A stretch of DNA of 64,000 bases from positions 1 through 64,000 of the forward strand of contig NZ_CP058306.1 in NCBI RefSeq assembly GCF_013389595.1, in the 5' to 3' direction. The notes beneath the pieces are model-generated. The model made no database searches and had not been told where the DNA came from. It worked only from the letters and a program-made list of their open reading frames with translations. The stretch comes from Flavobacterium sp. I3-2. GTDB taxonomy: Bacteria; Bacteroidota; Bacteroidia; Flavobacteriales; Flavobacteriaceae. The position numbers and the translations under genes are program-made. Positions 33,639 to 42,685 of this stretch are shown here, piece by piece; position 1 is the first letter of the stretch; every line of letters begins with the position of its first letter.

Positions 33639-35342
33639 ATGGCATTAACAGAATTGTTGATTATTTTTTTAATTATACAAGTAATTCACTTTTTAGGAAC
33701 TTGGAAACTTTATATAAAAGCTGGTAGAAAACCTCTTGAAGCTGCAATACCAATTTACAACGCAATTGTTTTAATGAAAATCATAAACCGACCGACTTGG
33801 TGGGTAATTTTGTTATTTATTCCGGTTGTAAACTTAATTATGTTTCCGGTAGTTTGGGTTGAAACTTTAAGAAGTTTTGGTAAAAATTCAACCTTAGATA
33901 CCATTTTAGGAGTTGTTACTTTTGGATTTTATATTTATGTTGTAAACTATGTTCAGGACGTAAAATACATCAAAGACAGAAGTTTAAAACCTAAGACTGA
34001 AACAGGAGAAACCATAAGTTCAATTTTATTTGCAGTTGTAGTTGCTACAATTATTCATACTTATATTATTCAACCGTTTACCATTCCGACATCGTCATTA
34101 GAAAAAACACTTTTAGTCGGAGATTTTTTATTTGTAAGTAAAGTAAATTACGGAGCAAGAACGCCTAAAACACCTGTAGCTTTTCCGATGGTTCATGATA
34201 CCATTCCTTTTATTAATAAAAAATCATATTTAAGCTCGATACAAATACCAAACTTCCGCTTTCCAGGATTTGAAAAACCTGCTCATAACGATATTATGGT
34301 TTTCAACTGGCCAACAGATACAATTCCATATTTTGGATATAGAGGTACGGAACGTTTTGATAAACCAATTGATAAAAAATCGAACTATGTAAAAAGAACC
34401 GTTGGATTACCAGGAGATAATCTTCAGATTAAAGATGGAATTGTATATATCGATGGAAAAGAACTAGACTTAGGTGATCGTGCAAAAATTCAGTTTTATT
34501 ATACTGTTTATTCAGACAAAGGAGTTGATTTGAATTATTTTGCAAATTTAGGCTATAATGAATTCATGTCTACTTATATCGCAAGTTTCACTAACCAAAG
34601 GCAAATAGAAGCTATTGAACCTTATGTTAGAGATGCAAAAAAACAAGACAATGGAACTTTTATTATCAAAACGATGGGATTACCTGCAAGTGTAATTCAA
34701 AACAATCAAATTCCGTTACAAGCTGTTTTAGACAAAGAAGTTTTAATCAACTTAACAGCTAACGATGTTGAATATTTAAAAAGTCAAAACGTTTTTGATT
34801 CTATCGTAAAATACGAACTTCCAAATGAAGGAACACGTATTTTCCCACATAATAGACCAGGTTGGACTGGAGATAATTTAGGTCCTATTCATATTCCAGC
34901 AAAAGGAGAAACGGTTCAATTAACATTGGATAATCTTCCGATGTACAAAGGAATTATTAAAGAATACGAAAATAACGAACTAAAAGTAGAAAACGGAAAA
35001 ATATTGATAAACGGAAACGAAACAAATTCGTACACTTTTAATCAAGATTATTACTATATGATGGGAGATAACCGTCATAATTCTGAAGACAGTCGTTATT
35101 GGGGATTTGTACCACAAGATCATATCGTTGGTAAACCAGTATTCGTTTGGATGAGTTTAGACCAAAATGTTCCTTGGGGAAAATTCTTTGATAAAGTTCG
35201 TTGGGAAAGATTATTCACAACCGTTCATGGAACAGGAACTCCTTATTCGTTCTTTATTTACTTTGTGATTTTAATGGGAATTTGGGGTGTTTATTCTTTT
35301 GTGAAATACAGAAAGAAAAAGAAAGATAGTTTTAAATACTAA
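33639..35342 (+). CDS. lepB: Signal peptidase I, long form with N-terminal membrane domain
   Basis: A 567-residue signal peptidase I, roughly twice the common length. Residues 1-110 form a multi-segment membrane domain resembling DUF5684. A further membrane anchor (about 125-145) precedes the catalytic part, with the nucleophile in PTSSLEKTL (Ser152/Ser153), the general-base Lys252 in NYVKRTVGLPGDN and the C-terminal box GDNRHNSEDSRYWGFV. A large insert of about 130 residues separates the boxes, as in other Bacteroidota. It cleaves signal peptides at the inner membrane. A last membrane segment lies near residue 545. Confidence 0.95.
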   Translation: MALTELLIIFLIIQVIHFLGTWKLYIKAGRKPLEAAIPIYNAIVLMKIINRPTWWVILLFIPVVNLIMFPVVWVETLRSFGKNSTLDTILGVVTFGFYIYVVNYVQDVKYIKDRSLKPKTETGETISSILFAVVVATIIHTYIIQPFTIPTSSLEKTLLVGDFLFVSKVNYGARTPKTPVAFPMVHDTIPFINKKSYLSSIQIPNFRFPGFEKPAHNDIMVFNWPTDTIPYFGYRGTERFDKPIDKKSNYVKRTVGLPGDNLQIKDGIVYIDGKELDLGDRAKIQFYYTVYSDKGVDLNYFANLGYNEFMSTYIASFTNQRQIEAIEPYVRDAKKQDNGTFIIKTMGLPASVIQNNQIPLQAVLDKEVLINLTANDVEYLKSQNVFDSIVKYELPNEGTRIFPHNRPGWTGDNLGPIHIPAKGETVQLTLDNLPMYKGIIKEYENNELKVENGKILINGNETNSYTFNQDYYYMMGDNRHNSEDSRYWGFVPQDHIVGKPVFVWMSLDQNVPWGKFFDKVRWERLFTTVHGTGTPYSFFIYFVILMGIWGVYSFVKYRKKKKDSFKY

Positions 35343-35351
35343 AATCAAAAA

Positions 35352-35969
35352 ATGGATATTTTAATTCATCCGAGTTATTTTCCTTCCATCAGTCATTTTG
35401 TTGCGATGATTCAAGCAGATAAAATTACTTTTGAAATGGACGATAATTTTCAAAAACAAACCAATCGAAACCGTATGTATATTTACGGAGCAAACGGAAC
35501 TCAATTATTAAATATTCCGATTAAGAAAGGTTTAGAACACAATCAAAAATATAAAGACGTTCGTATTGAATATGATTTTAATTGGAGAAAACAACATTTT
35601 AAATCGTTAGAATCAGCATACAGAACTTCGCCTTTCTTTGAATATTTCGAAGATGATTTTAGAAGTTTATACGATAAGAAATATGAGTTTTTATTGGATT
35701 TAAATTTAGAAACACATCTATTAGTTACAGACAGTTTCGGAATTCAACTTCCGTTTGAAAAAACAGATGAATACCACAAACAAGTAACCAATTTGATAGA
35801 TTTAAGACCTTTGATTGACGGAAAAAAAGATACCAACCAATTTGAACCTTATACGCAAGTATTCGAAGAAAAATACGGTTTTATTAATAACTTAAGTATT
35901 CTGGATTTACTTTTTAACGAAGGAAGATACGGAATAGATTATCTAAAAAAACAAGCGATTAACTTTTAA
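35352..35969 (+). CDS. WbqC family protein
   Basis: A 205-residue WbqC-like protein, a family often near polysaccharide or protein-export genes and with no firmly established reaction. Visible features are the N-terminal IHPSYFPSISHF segment, the central RTSPFFEYFEDDF and the C-terminal YTQVFEEKYGFINNLSILDLLF. It starts 9 nt after lepB and is presumably the last gene of the parA-lepB operon. A perfect hairpin spans its stop codon. Confidence 0.88.
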   Translation: MDILIHPSYFPSISHFVAMIQADKITFEMDDNFQKQTNRNRMYIYGANGTQLLNIPIKKGLEHNQKYKDVRIEYDFNWRKQHFKSLESAYRTSPFFEYFEDDFRSLYDKKYEFLLDLNLETHLLVTDSFGIQLPFEKTDEYHKQVTNLIDLRPLIDGKKDTNQFEPYTQVFEEKYGFINNLSILDLLFNEGRYGIDYLKKQAINF

Positions 35970-35981
35970 GTTAATCGCTTG
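35952..35981 (+). terminator. Perfect hairpin spanning the WbqC stop codon
   Basis: A 14-bp perfect stem (35952-35965 with 35968-35981) has a 2-base centre, and the TAA stop lies in the centre and 3' arm. No clean T run follows, so it may be an mRNA 3'-end stabiliser or a weak terminator. Confidence 0.6.
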
Positions 35982-35997
35982 TTGCGTTTATATTATT

Positions 35998-37080
35998 ATG
36001 AGAAAAATACTTTTACTATTTAGTTTATTTGCATTAATAAGTTGTAAAACAACTAACAAAAACAATTCAGAACTTTATGTATCTGGATATTTTTCCGAAG
36101 ATTTTAATGTTCCTAATGAAGTTTTTTTAGGATTTAAGAATGATTCTGTCTATTTATTCAATAAAGATAGTAACGCTTTATTAGGATTTAAAACTCCTAA
36201 AAGTAAAACAGACACGGTCACTTTTGACAATAATAAATTAATTATTCAAAAGTCAAAATCTAATGCCAAATTTGAACATTACAAAGACAATAAATTAAAT
36301 TTTCAAGCATTCTTTTTCAATGTTAAAGAAGAAAGAGATAGAGATTCGTTAGAATTTATAAAAAAAGTAAATCATAAAACCTTTCAAGCTGAAATAGAGA
36401 AAACTCCATCAAGTCCAAATAGCGATTTTAAAATATTTAAGCAATTGAATTTTAATAATAATGAAGTTAAAATTACATACGATTATTACTACGATAACGA
36501 ACTCATGTATTCTGAATTTGAAACACATAAATTTGAAATAAAAAAAATCAAACAAAGTTTGTTTCTACAGATTTTAAATAGTGAAACGTATCCAAACAGA
36601 ATTTACGAAATCATCAAACTCAAAAACAATCAATTTACTTTGGTACATTACGCTGAAACCAAAACAATTTATGATGAATATAAATCGGTTCAGCCAAACC
36701 TAGAAAATTCGAATATATACCAAACTTGCACGGATTTTAGACCAAAAGAATATTTTTCTTTTGACCCTGATATTCGTTATAAAAAAGGTAATAAACGTTT
36801 GATGCAATTGCTAGCGAAAGACGCTCCTTTAACCAAAGGAAATGGATATATAACCATACATTTTACAATTAATTGTAATTATGAAATTGGTAGGTTTGGT
36901 CTAGAACAGATGGACATGAATTATGATGCAGCCAAATATGACAAAGAATTAATCAAGCATCTAATCACAAAAATAGCAGAAATCAAAGATTGGAATTCTA
37001 AAAGAAATTTAGAAATCGATATTCATTACTTTTTAATGTTCAAAATAGAAAACGGTAAAATAATAGATTTATGTCCTTAA
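35998..37080 (+). CDS. Hypothetical lipoprotein
   Basis: A 360-residue protein with a lipoprotein signal peptide (MRKILLLFSLFALISCKTT, lipid Cys at 16). The mature part is beta-rich and charged. The last 100 residues (GNGYITIHFTINCNYEIGRF onward) resemble the TonB-C-like energy-transfer fold seen in many Bacteroidota lipoproteins, but I cannot confirm that. It overlaps the next gene by 10 bp, so the two are cotranslated. The function is unknown. Confidence 0.75.
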   Translation: MRKILLLFSLFALISCKTTNKNNSELYVSGYFSEDFNVPNEVFLGFKNDSVYLFNKDSNALLGFKTPKSKTDTVTFDNNKLIIQKSKSNAKFEHYKDNKLNFQAFFFNVKEERDRDSLEFIKKVNHKTFQAEIEKTPSSPNSDFKIFKQLNFNNNEVKITYDYYYDNELMYSEFETHKFEIKKIKQSLFLQILNSETYPNRIYEIIKLKNNQFTLVHYAETKTIYDEYKSVQPNLENSNIYQTCTDFRPKEYFSFDPDIRYKKGNKRLMQLLAKDAPLTKGNGYITIHFTINCNYEIGRFGLEQMDMNYDAAKYDKELIKHLITKIAEIKDWNSKRNLEIDIHYFLMFKIENGKIIDLCP

Positions 37081-37934
37081 AAAATTTATACATAATAGCA
37101 ATAAGTTTATTTGCTGTTGGATGTTTTGCACAAAATAATCCATTTGAACATCTTAGTTTAGATGAACGAAATCAATTAGCAGATAAATATCATAAGCTTT
37201 CGATGGAGAAATATCAAACCTCAGAAATGCATCGTATTTATAAAGATTCTGCTTTAATGGCTAATCCAAAAAATGCTGAATACACCGAAAGATATTCATA
37301 TTCTTACAAAAAAGCAGGCGAACATATTAAAGCAATGAAACTATTGAACAAAGCAGTTGCAATGGATTTAGAAAATAACAAAACCAACGCACTGGAATAC
37401 AAAGCTTGGTCAATGTTATATTTTTATAGAGATTACGAAGCTGCAATCAAAGATGTCGATTTAATTCTTGAAATGAAAAAAGAGCAGCCTCTAATTGCAT
37501 GTCATGGCGAACCTTGTTTATTGATAAAAGGACAAGCTTTATATCAATTAGATAAAAATCAAGAAGCTATTGAAACCTTAGAAAAACTATTAGAACTTGA
37601 CAAAAAAAGAGGTTTTGACCCATTGGATAATTTCTTAGCTTATTTTTATATTGCAAGAAGCTACACAAAAATCGGAAATATAGACAAAGCTATTGAATAT
37701 TATCAAAATCAATTAGCCGTTTATGATAATTTTACTGAAATGCACTATCAATTAGGGAAAATATATTTAGATAAAAATGAAATTGATAAGGCAGATTTAC
37801 ATTTAAAAAAAGCCAAACAATTGATAGAAAAAGGAACTAAAATGTACGAACCTTATATTGAACGTTTCGACGAAGTTTTTGTAGAAGAAATAGATTTAGA
37901 ACTTGATAGATTAAAAATTAAAAATGAACCTTAA
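37071..37934 (+). CDS. Secreted TPR protein
   Basis: A 287-residue protein with a signal peptide (ends near CFAQ) and several TPR units, for example HIKAMKLLNKAVAMDLENNK, NQEAIETLEKLLELDKKRG and NIDKAIEYYQNQLAVYDNFT. It should be a periplasmic protein-interaction scaffold, paired with the lipoprotein whose gene it overlaps by 10 bp. Its last codons lie inside the long palindrome shared with the convergent gene, and its C-terminus RLKIKNEP is repeated in that neighbour. Confidence 0.85.
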   Translation: MSLKNLYIIAISLFAVGCFAQNNPFEHLSLDERNQLADKYHKLSMEKYQTSEMHRIYKDSALMANPKNAEYTERYSYSYKKAGEHIKAMKLLNKAVAMDLENNKTNALEYKAWSMLYFYRDYEAAIKDVDLILEMKKEQPLIACHGEPCLLIKGQALYQLDKNQEAIETLEKLLELDKKRGFDPLDNFLAYFYIARSYTKIGNIDKAIEYYQNQLAVYDNFTEMHYQLGKIYLDKNEIDKADLHLKKAKQLIEKGTKMYEPYIERFDEVFVEEIDLELDRLKIKNEP

Positions 37935-37959
37935 TTAGGTTCATTTTTAATTTTTAATC
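37909..37959. terminator. Bidirectional terminator palindrome overlapping two stop codons
   Basis: Perfect 22-bp arms (37909-37930 and 37938-37959) surround a 7-bp centre that holds both convergent stop codons (which overlap by 4 bp as coding ends). Each arm is coding: the left arm encodes the C-terminus of the TPR protein and the right arm, read on the minus strand, that of the EEP protein. A/T-rich flanks suit termination in both directions. Confidence 0.85.
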
Positions 37960-38971
37960 GAGCCAAAATTGGAAAATGGTCGGAATTTTTAAACGTATTA
38001 AAAGTTTCAAATTCTTTGACTTCAAAAATATCATCAACTAAAATATAATCAATTCGTGCTGGGTAATGCTTGTAATTATATGTTTTACCAAAACCTTTCC
38101 CGGCTTCGACAAAAGCATCTTGCATATCACCTTTAATATTGTTGTAAACGTATGAAAAAGCCGAATTATTCATATCGCCACAAATAATTTTTCGTCCTTT
38201 AAAATCGTTCATATGTGATTGAATCAATTCCGATTGTACTTGCTGTTCTTTAAAGGCATTACTGATTCGTTTAAAAATCAATTTCGATTTACTTTCATCA
38301 ATCTTTTCGTTGATGTCGGGACTAATATTTATCGATTGCAAATGAATACTGTAAACACGAATTGTATCATTTCCTTTGATAACATCGGCATAAACCACAT
38401 TATTATCAGAATTTGGCAACGTAATTTCTCCTTCATTAATCATTCTGAATTTTGAATAAATTGCTTGTCCAGATTTGATTTTATTGCCGTGCATCACAAT
38501 ATGCTTAAACTTATAATCGTCAAACTCAAAATTTGCAGATTTAGAATATTCTTGAAAACAAATGATATCCGGATTTTGTTCTTCTACAAATCGTTTGATA
38601 TTTTCTGAAACATTTTCATTCGGAATCCATTCAAACAAATTAAATAATCGAACATTATAACTTAAAACCGTAAAATCATCTTCTTCTTTTGCTAATGATT
38701 GTTCTGAGAATTTAAAAAACTTCGTAAAAAATGTAATTCCAAGTAAAAAAATTAAACCTGAAAGCCAAAATTGTTTTTTAAATTGAAGAATCCAGTAAAT
38801 TAAAAAGAAAATATTTAAGATGATTAACGATGGTAAAACTAAAGTTAAAACAGCCAAAAAAGGAAATAATTTTGGAGCCAAAAAAGGCAATACATAACCA
38901 ATCAATGTAAATACAGCAAGTATTACATTGAGCACATAAACAATTTTGTTAAACCAAGAAAGGTTTTTCAT
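37931..38971 (-). CDS. Endonuclease/exonuclease/phosphatase family membrane protein
   Basis: A 346-residue protein with three N-terminal membrane segments (about the first 90 residues) and then an EEP-fold domain: LSYNVRLFN, ICFQEYSK, VYSIHLQS, ICGDMNN, RIDYILV and SDHFPI are the family's metal-binding and catalytic motifs. Because the domain follows membrane segments, it may act on lipids or other substrates at the membrane; the substrate is not evident. It is the last gene of the minus-strand mutL-rhomboid-rhomboid-EEP series, 4 bp after the second rhomboid gene. Confidence 0.9.
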   Translation of the reverse strand: MKNLSWFNKIVYVLNVILAVFTLIGYVLPFLAPKLFPFLAVLTLVLPSLIILNIFFLIYWILQFKKQFWLSGLIFLLGITFFTKFFKFSEQSLAKEEDDFTVLSYNVRLFNLFEWIPNENVSENIKRFVEEQNPDIICFQEYSKSANFEFDDYKFKHIVMHGNKIKSGQAIYSKFRMINEGEITLPNSDNNVVYADVIKGNDTIRVYSIHLQSINISPDINEKIDESKSKLIFKRISNAFKEQQVQSELIQSHMNDFKGRKIICGDMNNSAFSYVYNNIKGDMQDAFVEAGKGFGKTYNYKHYPARIDYILVDDIFEVKEFETFNTFKNSDHFPILARLKIKNEPN

Positions 38972-38975
38972 GTGG

Positions 38976-39830
38976 TTAGCGTTGCTTAAATAAAAATTCT
39001 TTTTCTTCTTTTGATAAACTTTCGTAACCAGATTTACTTATTTTATCTAGTATCGCATCGATTTGTTTTTGATTATCATCTTTTTGATTATTCGATTTTG
39101 CGTACGATGTTTGTTTCTTATTTGTGTTTGTGTAAACGTTTTTAAATTTAGTATATTTCTTTTTATCTTTTGAAAATAAATCACTTAACCATACAAAGAA
39201 TTTTCCTAAATCAAATCCTTTGGTTAACAACTGAATATAAATAAATCCGAATAAAGCGCCGCCTAAATGAGTTATATGTCCACCTGCATTATTCAACGGA
39301 ATTTGAATCAAATCTAAGAAAACAAAGAAAGCAGCGATGTACCAAATTTTTACATTTCCGATTAGCATCAATCGCACATTCATATTCGGACGATAAGCTG
39401 TAATCGCAAAAAGCAAAGCCATTATAGCACCAGAAGCACCAACGACTTCCATGTTATTTTCGAATAAAAGTGAACCTATTAAGAATATAATTCCAGCGAA
39501 AATTCCACCAAAAAAATAAACCGCTAGCAACTGAAATTTATTAAAAAAAGTTTGAAACAACTGACCAATAAAATATAACATCAGCATATTAAAAAGCAGA
39601 TGAATAAAATCGGCATGTAAAAAACTATATGAAATTAAAGTCCAAGGTTTGGTTATAAAAATTTCTAAATTAGAATTTAAACTTGTATTAGCAACTAATA
39701 ATAAATAGCCAGGTTTATAAAAGCTTTTTAATAAAATAAAAACAATAGAAATACCAACATTCCAATACAACAAACGTTGTACAATGTTACCTAATTTATA
39801 ACCTTGTTTTAAATTCTGAAATATTTCCAT
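38976..39830 (-). CDS. Rhomboid family intramembrane serine protease (second)
   Basis: A 284-residue rhomboid protease with six membrane segments, the catalytic Ser in GASGAIMALL and the His in GGHITHLGGALFG. After the membrane core there is a charged cytoplasmic tail ending in DAILDKISKSGYESLSKEEK, a small C-terminal helical motif common in Bacteroidota rhomboids. It cuts membrane proteins within the bilayer; no substrate is known. It lies 1 bp after the first rhomboid gene. Confidence 0.92.
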   Translation of the reverse strand: MEIFQNLKQGYKLGNIVQRLLYWNVGISIVFILLKSFYKPGYLLLVANTSLNSNLEIFITKPWTLISYSFLHADFIHLLFNMLMLYFIGQLFQTFFNKFQLLAVYFFGGIFAGIIFLIGSLLFENNMEVVGASGAIMALLFAITAYRPNMNVRLMLIGNVKIWYIAAFFVFLDLIQIPLNNAGGHITHLGGALFGFIYIQLLTKGFDLGKFFVWLSDLFSKDKKKYTKFKNVYTNTNKKQTSYAKSNNQKDDNQKQIDAILDKISKSGYESLSKEEKEFLFKQR

Positions 39831-39831
39831 A

Positions 39832-40587
39832 TTAACTATCCCAACGCATGTTGTTAAACTGATTTTTCTTCCAAATTAAAACCATAATAAAGCCCATCAA
39901 AGCACCTCCTAAATGTGCAAAATGTGCCACTCCGGTACTTGTTCCGAAAATAGCTCCTCCATTGAATCCTGAATATAAATCGTACAATAAAATCGCCGGA
40001 ACAAAGTATTTTGCTTTAATCGGAATCGGAATAAACATCAAAGCCAATTCTGCATTCGGGAACATTACTGCAAACGCAACTAACAATCCATAAATTGCAC
40101 CCGAAGCTCCAACTGCATAAACATTGTATGAACTTAATAAACCTTCTAATTGACTTTGTGATAAAAAATGAGTCCAATTCGTATTATAAACACCACGACC
40201 TGAATTTAAAACTTCGAAAATAGAATTTTCTGTAAATCCGTTTGAAACTAAAATATCAACGGCTGTATTTACTTGATAATAATTCACTGCCGTATGCAAA
40301 ACCGCTGCTCCTAATCCGCATGAAATATAGAAAAATAAAAATTTCTTTCCGCCCCAAAAATGTTCAATTGTTGAACCAAACGAATACAAAGCAAACATAT
40401 TAAAGAAAATATGCAATACACTGCCGTGCATAAACATATGCGTTAAAATTTGCCAAAATCTAAACAACGGATTTTCGAAATAGTACAACGCAAAATATTC
40501 GGTTAAAACAGGAACAAAATAAGTTGCTCCAAATAAGATTATATTGATTATTAAAAGTTGCTTAACAACATTGGTAATTGGCATCAT
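39832..40587 (-). CDS. Rhomboid family intramembrane serine protease (first)
   Basis: A 251-residue rhomboid with the catalytic Ser in GASGAIYGLL, the His in VAHFAHLGGALMG, and the conserved HMFMHGSVLHIFFNM loop. A longer loop (about 90-130) after the second segment distinguishes it from its neighbour. The ATG overlaps the mutL stop region by 4 bp (ATGA type), so it is translationally coupled to mutL. Confidence 0.92.
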   Translation of the reverse strand: MMPITNVVKQLLIINIILFGATYFVPVLTEYFALYYFENPLFRFWQILTHMFMHGSVLHIFFNMFALYSFGSTIEHFWGGKKFLFFYISCGLGAAVLHTAVNYYQVNTAVDILVSNGFTENSIFEVLNSGRGVYNTNWTHFLSQSQLEGLLSSYNVYAVGASGAIYGLLVAFAVMFPNAELALMFIPIPIKAKYFVPAILLYDLYSGFNGGAIFGTSTGVAHFAHLGGALMGFIMVLIWKKNQFNNMRWDS

Positions 40588-42557
40588 AACATAAATTTTT
40601 TATCGATATCTTCAACACGCATCGTGATGTATGTAGGTTTTAAAAATGGTGAAACATTTGGTTCTTTACAAGCAAATAAAGAATCTACAATGTTTTCTTG
40701 TTCTTTGTCGGTTAAATAAGTTCCGGTTTTTACAGCTAAACTTTGCGAAAGCGATTTAGCTATTTTATCTTTTAATACATCTTTTTCATCCGGAAATTCG
40801 CTTTGTAATTCGTTTAATAAATCTTCTAAAACAATCGAAACTTCACTTTCTGAAATCGTAACTGGAATTCCAGAAATAATTATTTTTTCGTTATCAAGAG
40901 TTTCAAACAAAAAACCCATTTGAATCAAATCTTTTTCTAAACTTTTAAGCAATTCCATTTCAAAAGTTGCGTAATATAAAGTTAACGGAAAAAGTAATTG
41001 CTGACTCGAATTATTTTGCAACGATAAACTTTCTAAGTAACGTTCGTACAAAATACGCTGATGCGCACGACGTTGGTCAATAATTATCATTCCGGATTTA
41101 ATCGGACTAACAATATATTTTTTCTGAATTTGATACGATTGATTTTTCACAGAACGTTCTGTATCATCCATTTCAAACAAAGCTGCTGTTTTAACTTCAG
41201 ATTCAAAAGTATGTCCTTGAGCAATTAAAATATCTTCTGTTGCCGGTTTTATTCCATCATACAAGGTTTCCCAACTTGAACTTACTTCGGTATTTTTTGT
41301 ATAAAATGGAAAGCTCGAAGTATTCATCTTTGAAGATAATCCACCTGAATTAAAACTTTTAGATGAACCTGAACTTTTGCTCGAAAAAACATCTTCATAC
41401 GAACGATTGTTTTTTTGATATTCGTACGAGCCTAATTTTACATCGGTATCTAAAAACGGATTAAAACCTGCATCGACTTGAACTGTAGGTTCAACCGATT
41501 TAGAATTCTCCAAAGCATAAGGCGTATCTAAAGTTTCATCACGTTGAAAATCTAAAACAGGTGCCACTTGAAACTGACCTAAACTGTGCTTAATTGTTGC
41601 GCGTAAAATCGCATACAAAGCTTGCTCATCATCAAACTTAATTTCTGTTTTGGTCGGATGAATGTTGATATCAATGCTATTTGGTGGCAATGTTAGATAC
41701 AAAAAATAACTTGGATGCGTACCTTCTTTCAGCAAACCTTCAAACGCTGCTGTAACCGCATGATGTAAAAATCCGCTTTTAATGAAACGATCGTTTACAA
41801 AGAAAAACTGTTCTCCTCTACTCTTTTTGGCGTATTCCGGCTTAGCGACAAATCCACTGATTTCGATAATTTCGGTTGTTTCTTGAACAGGAACCAATTT
41901 TTCATTGGTTTTACCTCCAAAAACATTTACGATGCGTTGACGAAAATTAGAAGCAGGAAGATTAAACATTTCGCTTCCGTTATTAATCAACACAAATTGA
42001 ATGTTATTATGAGCTAATGCCACACGTTCGAATTCATCAATCACATGACGAAACTCAACCGTATCAGATTTTAAGAAATTTCTTCGCGCAGGAATATTAT
42101 AGAATAAATTTTTTACGATAAATGAAGTTCCATCAGGAACCACAGCAACTTCTTGCGAAACAATTTTGTTTCCTTCGATAATTACGTGCGTTCCTAATTC
42201 GGCATCGGCTTGTTTGGTTTTTAATTCAACATGCGCAATAGCTGCAATAGAAGCTAAAGCTTCGCCACGGAAACCTTTAGTTTGAAGCTTAAATAAATCT
42301 TCTGCAATTGCAATTTTTGAAGTTGCATGACGTTCAAAACACAAACGAGCGTCTGTTTCATTCATTCCTTTTCCGTTGTCGATAACCTGAATTAAGGTTT
42401 TACCTGCGTCTTTGATTACCAATTTAATTATCGTAGCTCCAGCATCGACAGCGTTTTCAAGTAATTCTTTCACAACCGAAGCCGGTCGTTGTACCACTTC
42501 ACCTGCAGCAATTTGATTGGCTACGTGATCTGGAAGCAAACGGATTATACTTGACAT
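40584..42557 (-). CDS. mutL: DNA mismatch repair protein MutL
   Basis: A 657-residue MutL. The N-terminal GHKL ATPase is intact: ELLENAVDAGAT, DNGKGM and TKGFRGEALASIA. The C-terminal domain has the MutL fold, but the endonuclease motif DQHA(x)2E(x)4E reads DQRRAHQRILYE (494-505), with the His and first Glu replaced by Arg and Gln. The zinc-site CPH motif is replaced by SPFLKPT (636-642). It therefore probably lacks intrinsic nicking activity, like MutL of MutH-containing bacteria, yet no mutH is in view. It is coupled to two rhomboid genes downstream. Confidence 0.95.
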   Translation of the reverse strand: MSSIIRLLPDHVANQIAAGEVVQRPASVVKELLENAVDAGATIIKLVIKDAGKTLIQVIDNGKGMNETDARLCFERHATSKIAIAEDLFKLQTKGFRGEALASIAAIAHVELKTKQADAELGTHVIIEGNKIVSQEVAVVPDGTSFIVKNLFYNIPARRNFLKSDTVEFRHVIDEFERVALAHNNIQFVLINNGSEMFNLPASNFRQRIVNVFGGKTNEKLVPVQETTEIIEISGFVAKPEYAKKSRGEQFFFVNDRFIKSGFLHHAVTAAFEGLLKEGTHPSYFLYLTLPPNSIDINIHPTKTEIKFDDEQALYAILRATIKHSLGQFQVAPVLDFQRDETLDTPYALENSKSVEPTVQVDAGFNPFLDTDVKLGSYEYQKNNRSYEDVFSSKSSGSSKSFNSGGLSSKMNTSSFPFYTKNTEVSSSWETLYDGIKPATEDILIAQGHTFESEVKTAALFEMDDTERSVKNQSYQIQKKYIVSPIKSGMIIIDQRRAHQRILYERYLESLSLQNNSSQQLLFPLTLYYATFEMELLKSLEKDLIQMGFLFETLDNEKIIISGIPVTISESEVSIVLEDLLNELQSEFPDEKDVLKDKIAKSLSQSLAVKTGTYLTDKEQENIVDSLFACKEPNVSPFLKPTYITMRVEDIDKKFML

Positions 42558-42637
42558 GAATTTTTTGATTTTATATTAATTAACAAAAATAAACAAATCG
42601 CTTAGTATTTACTAAATTATAACTTGTTAAATAGTCA

Positions 42638-42667
42638 TAAAAAAAGCCTGTTTAAAAAAACAGGCTT
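42638..42667 (-). terminator. Rho-independent terminator after ribH
   Basis: On the minus strand, AAGCCTGTTT/AAACAGGCTT (42644-42667) with a 4-nt loop is followed by a T run. Confidence 0.9.
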
Positions 42668-42685
42668 AAAATATTTTAATAAATC

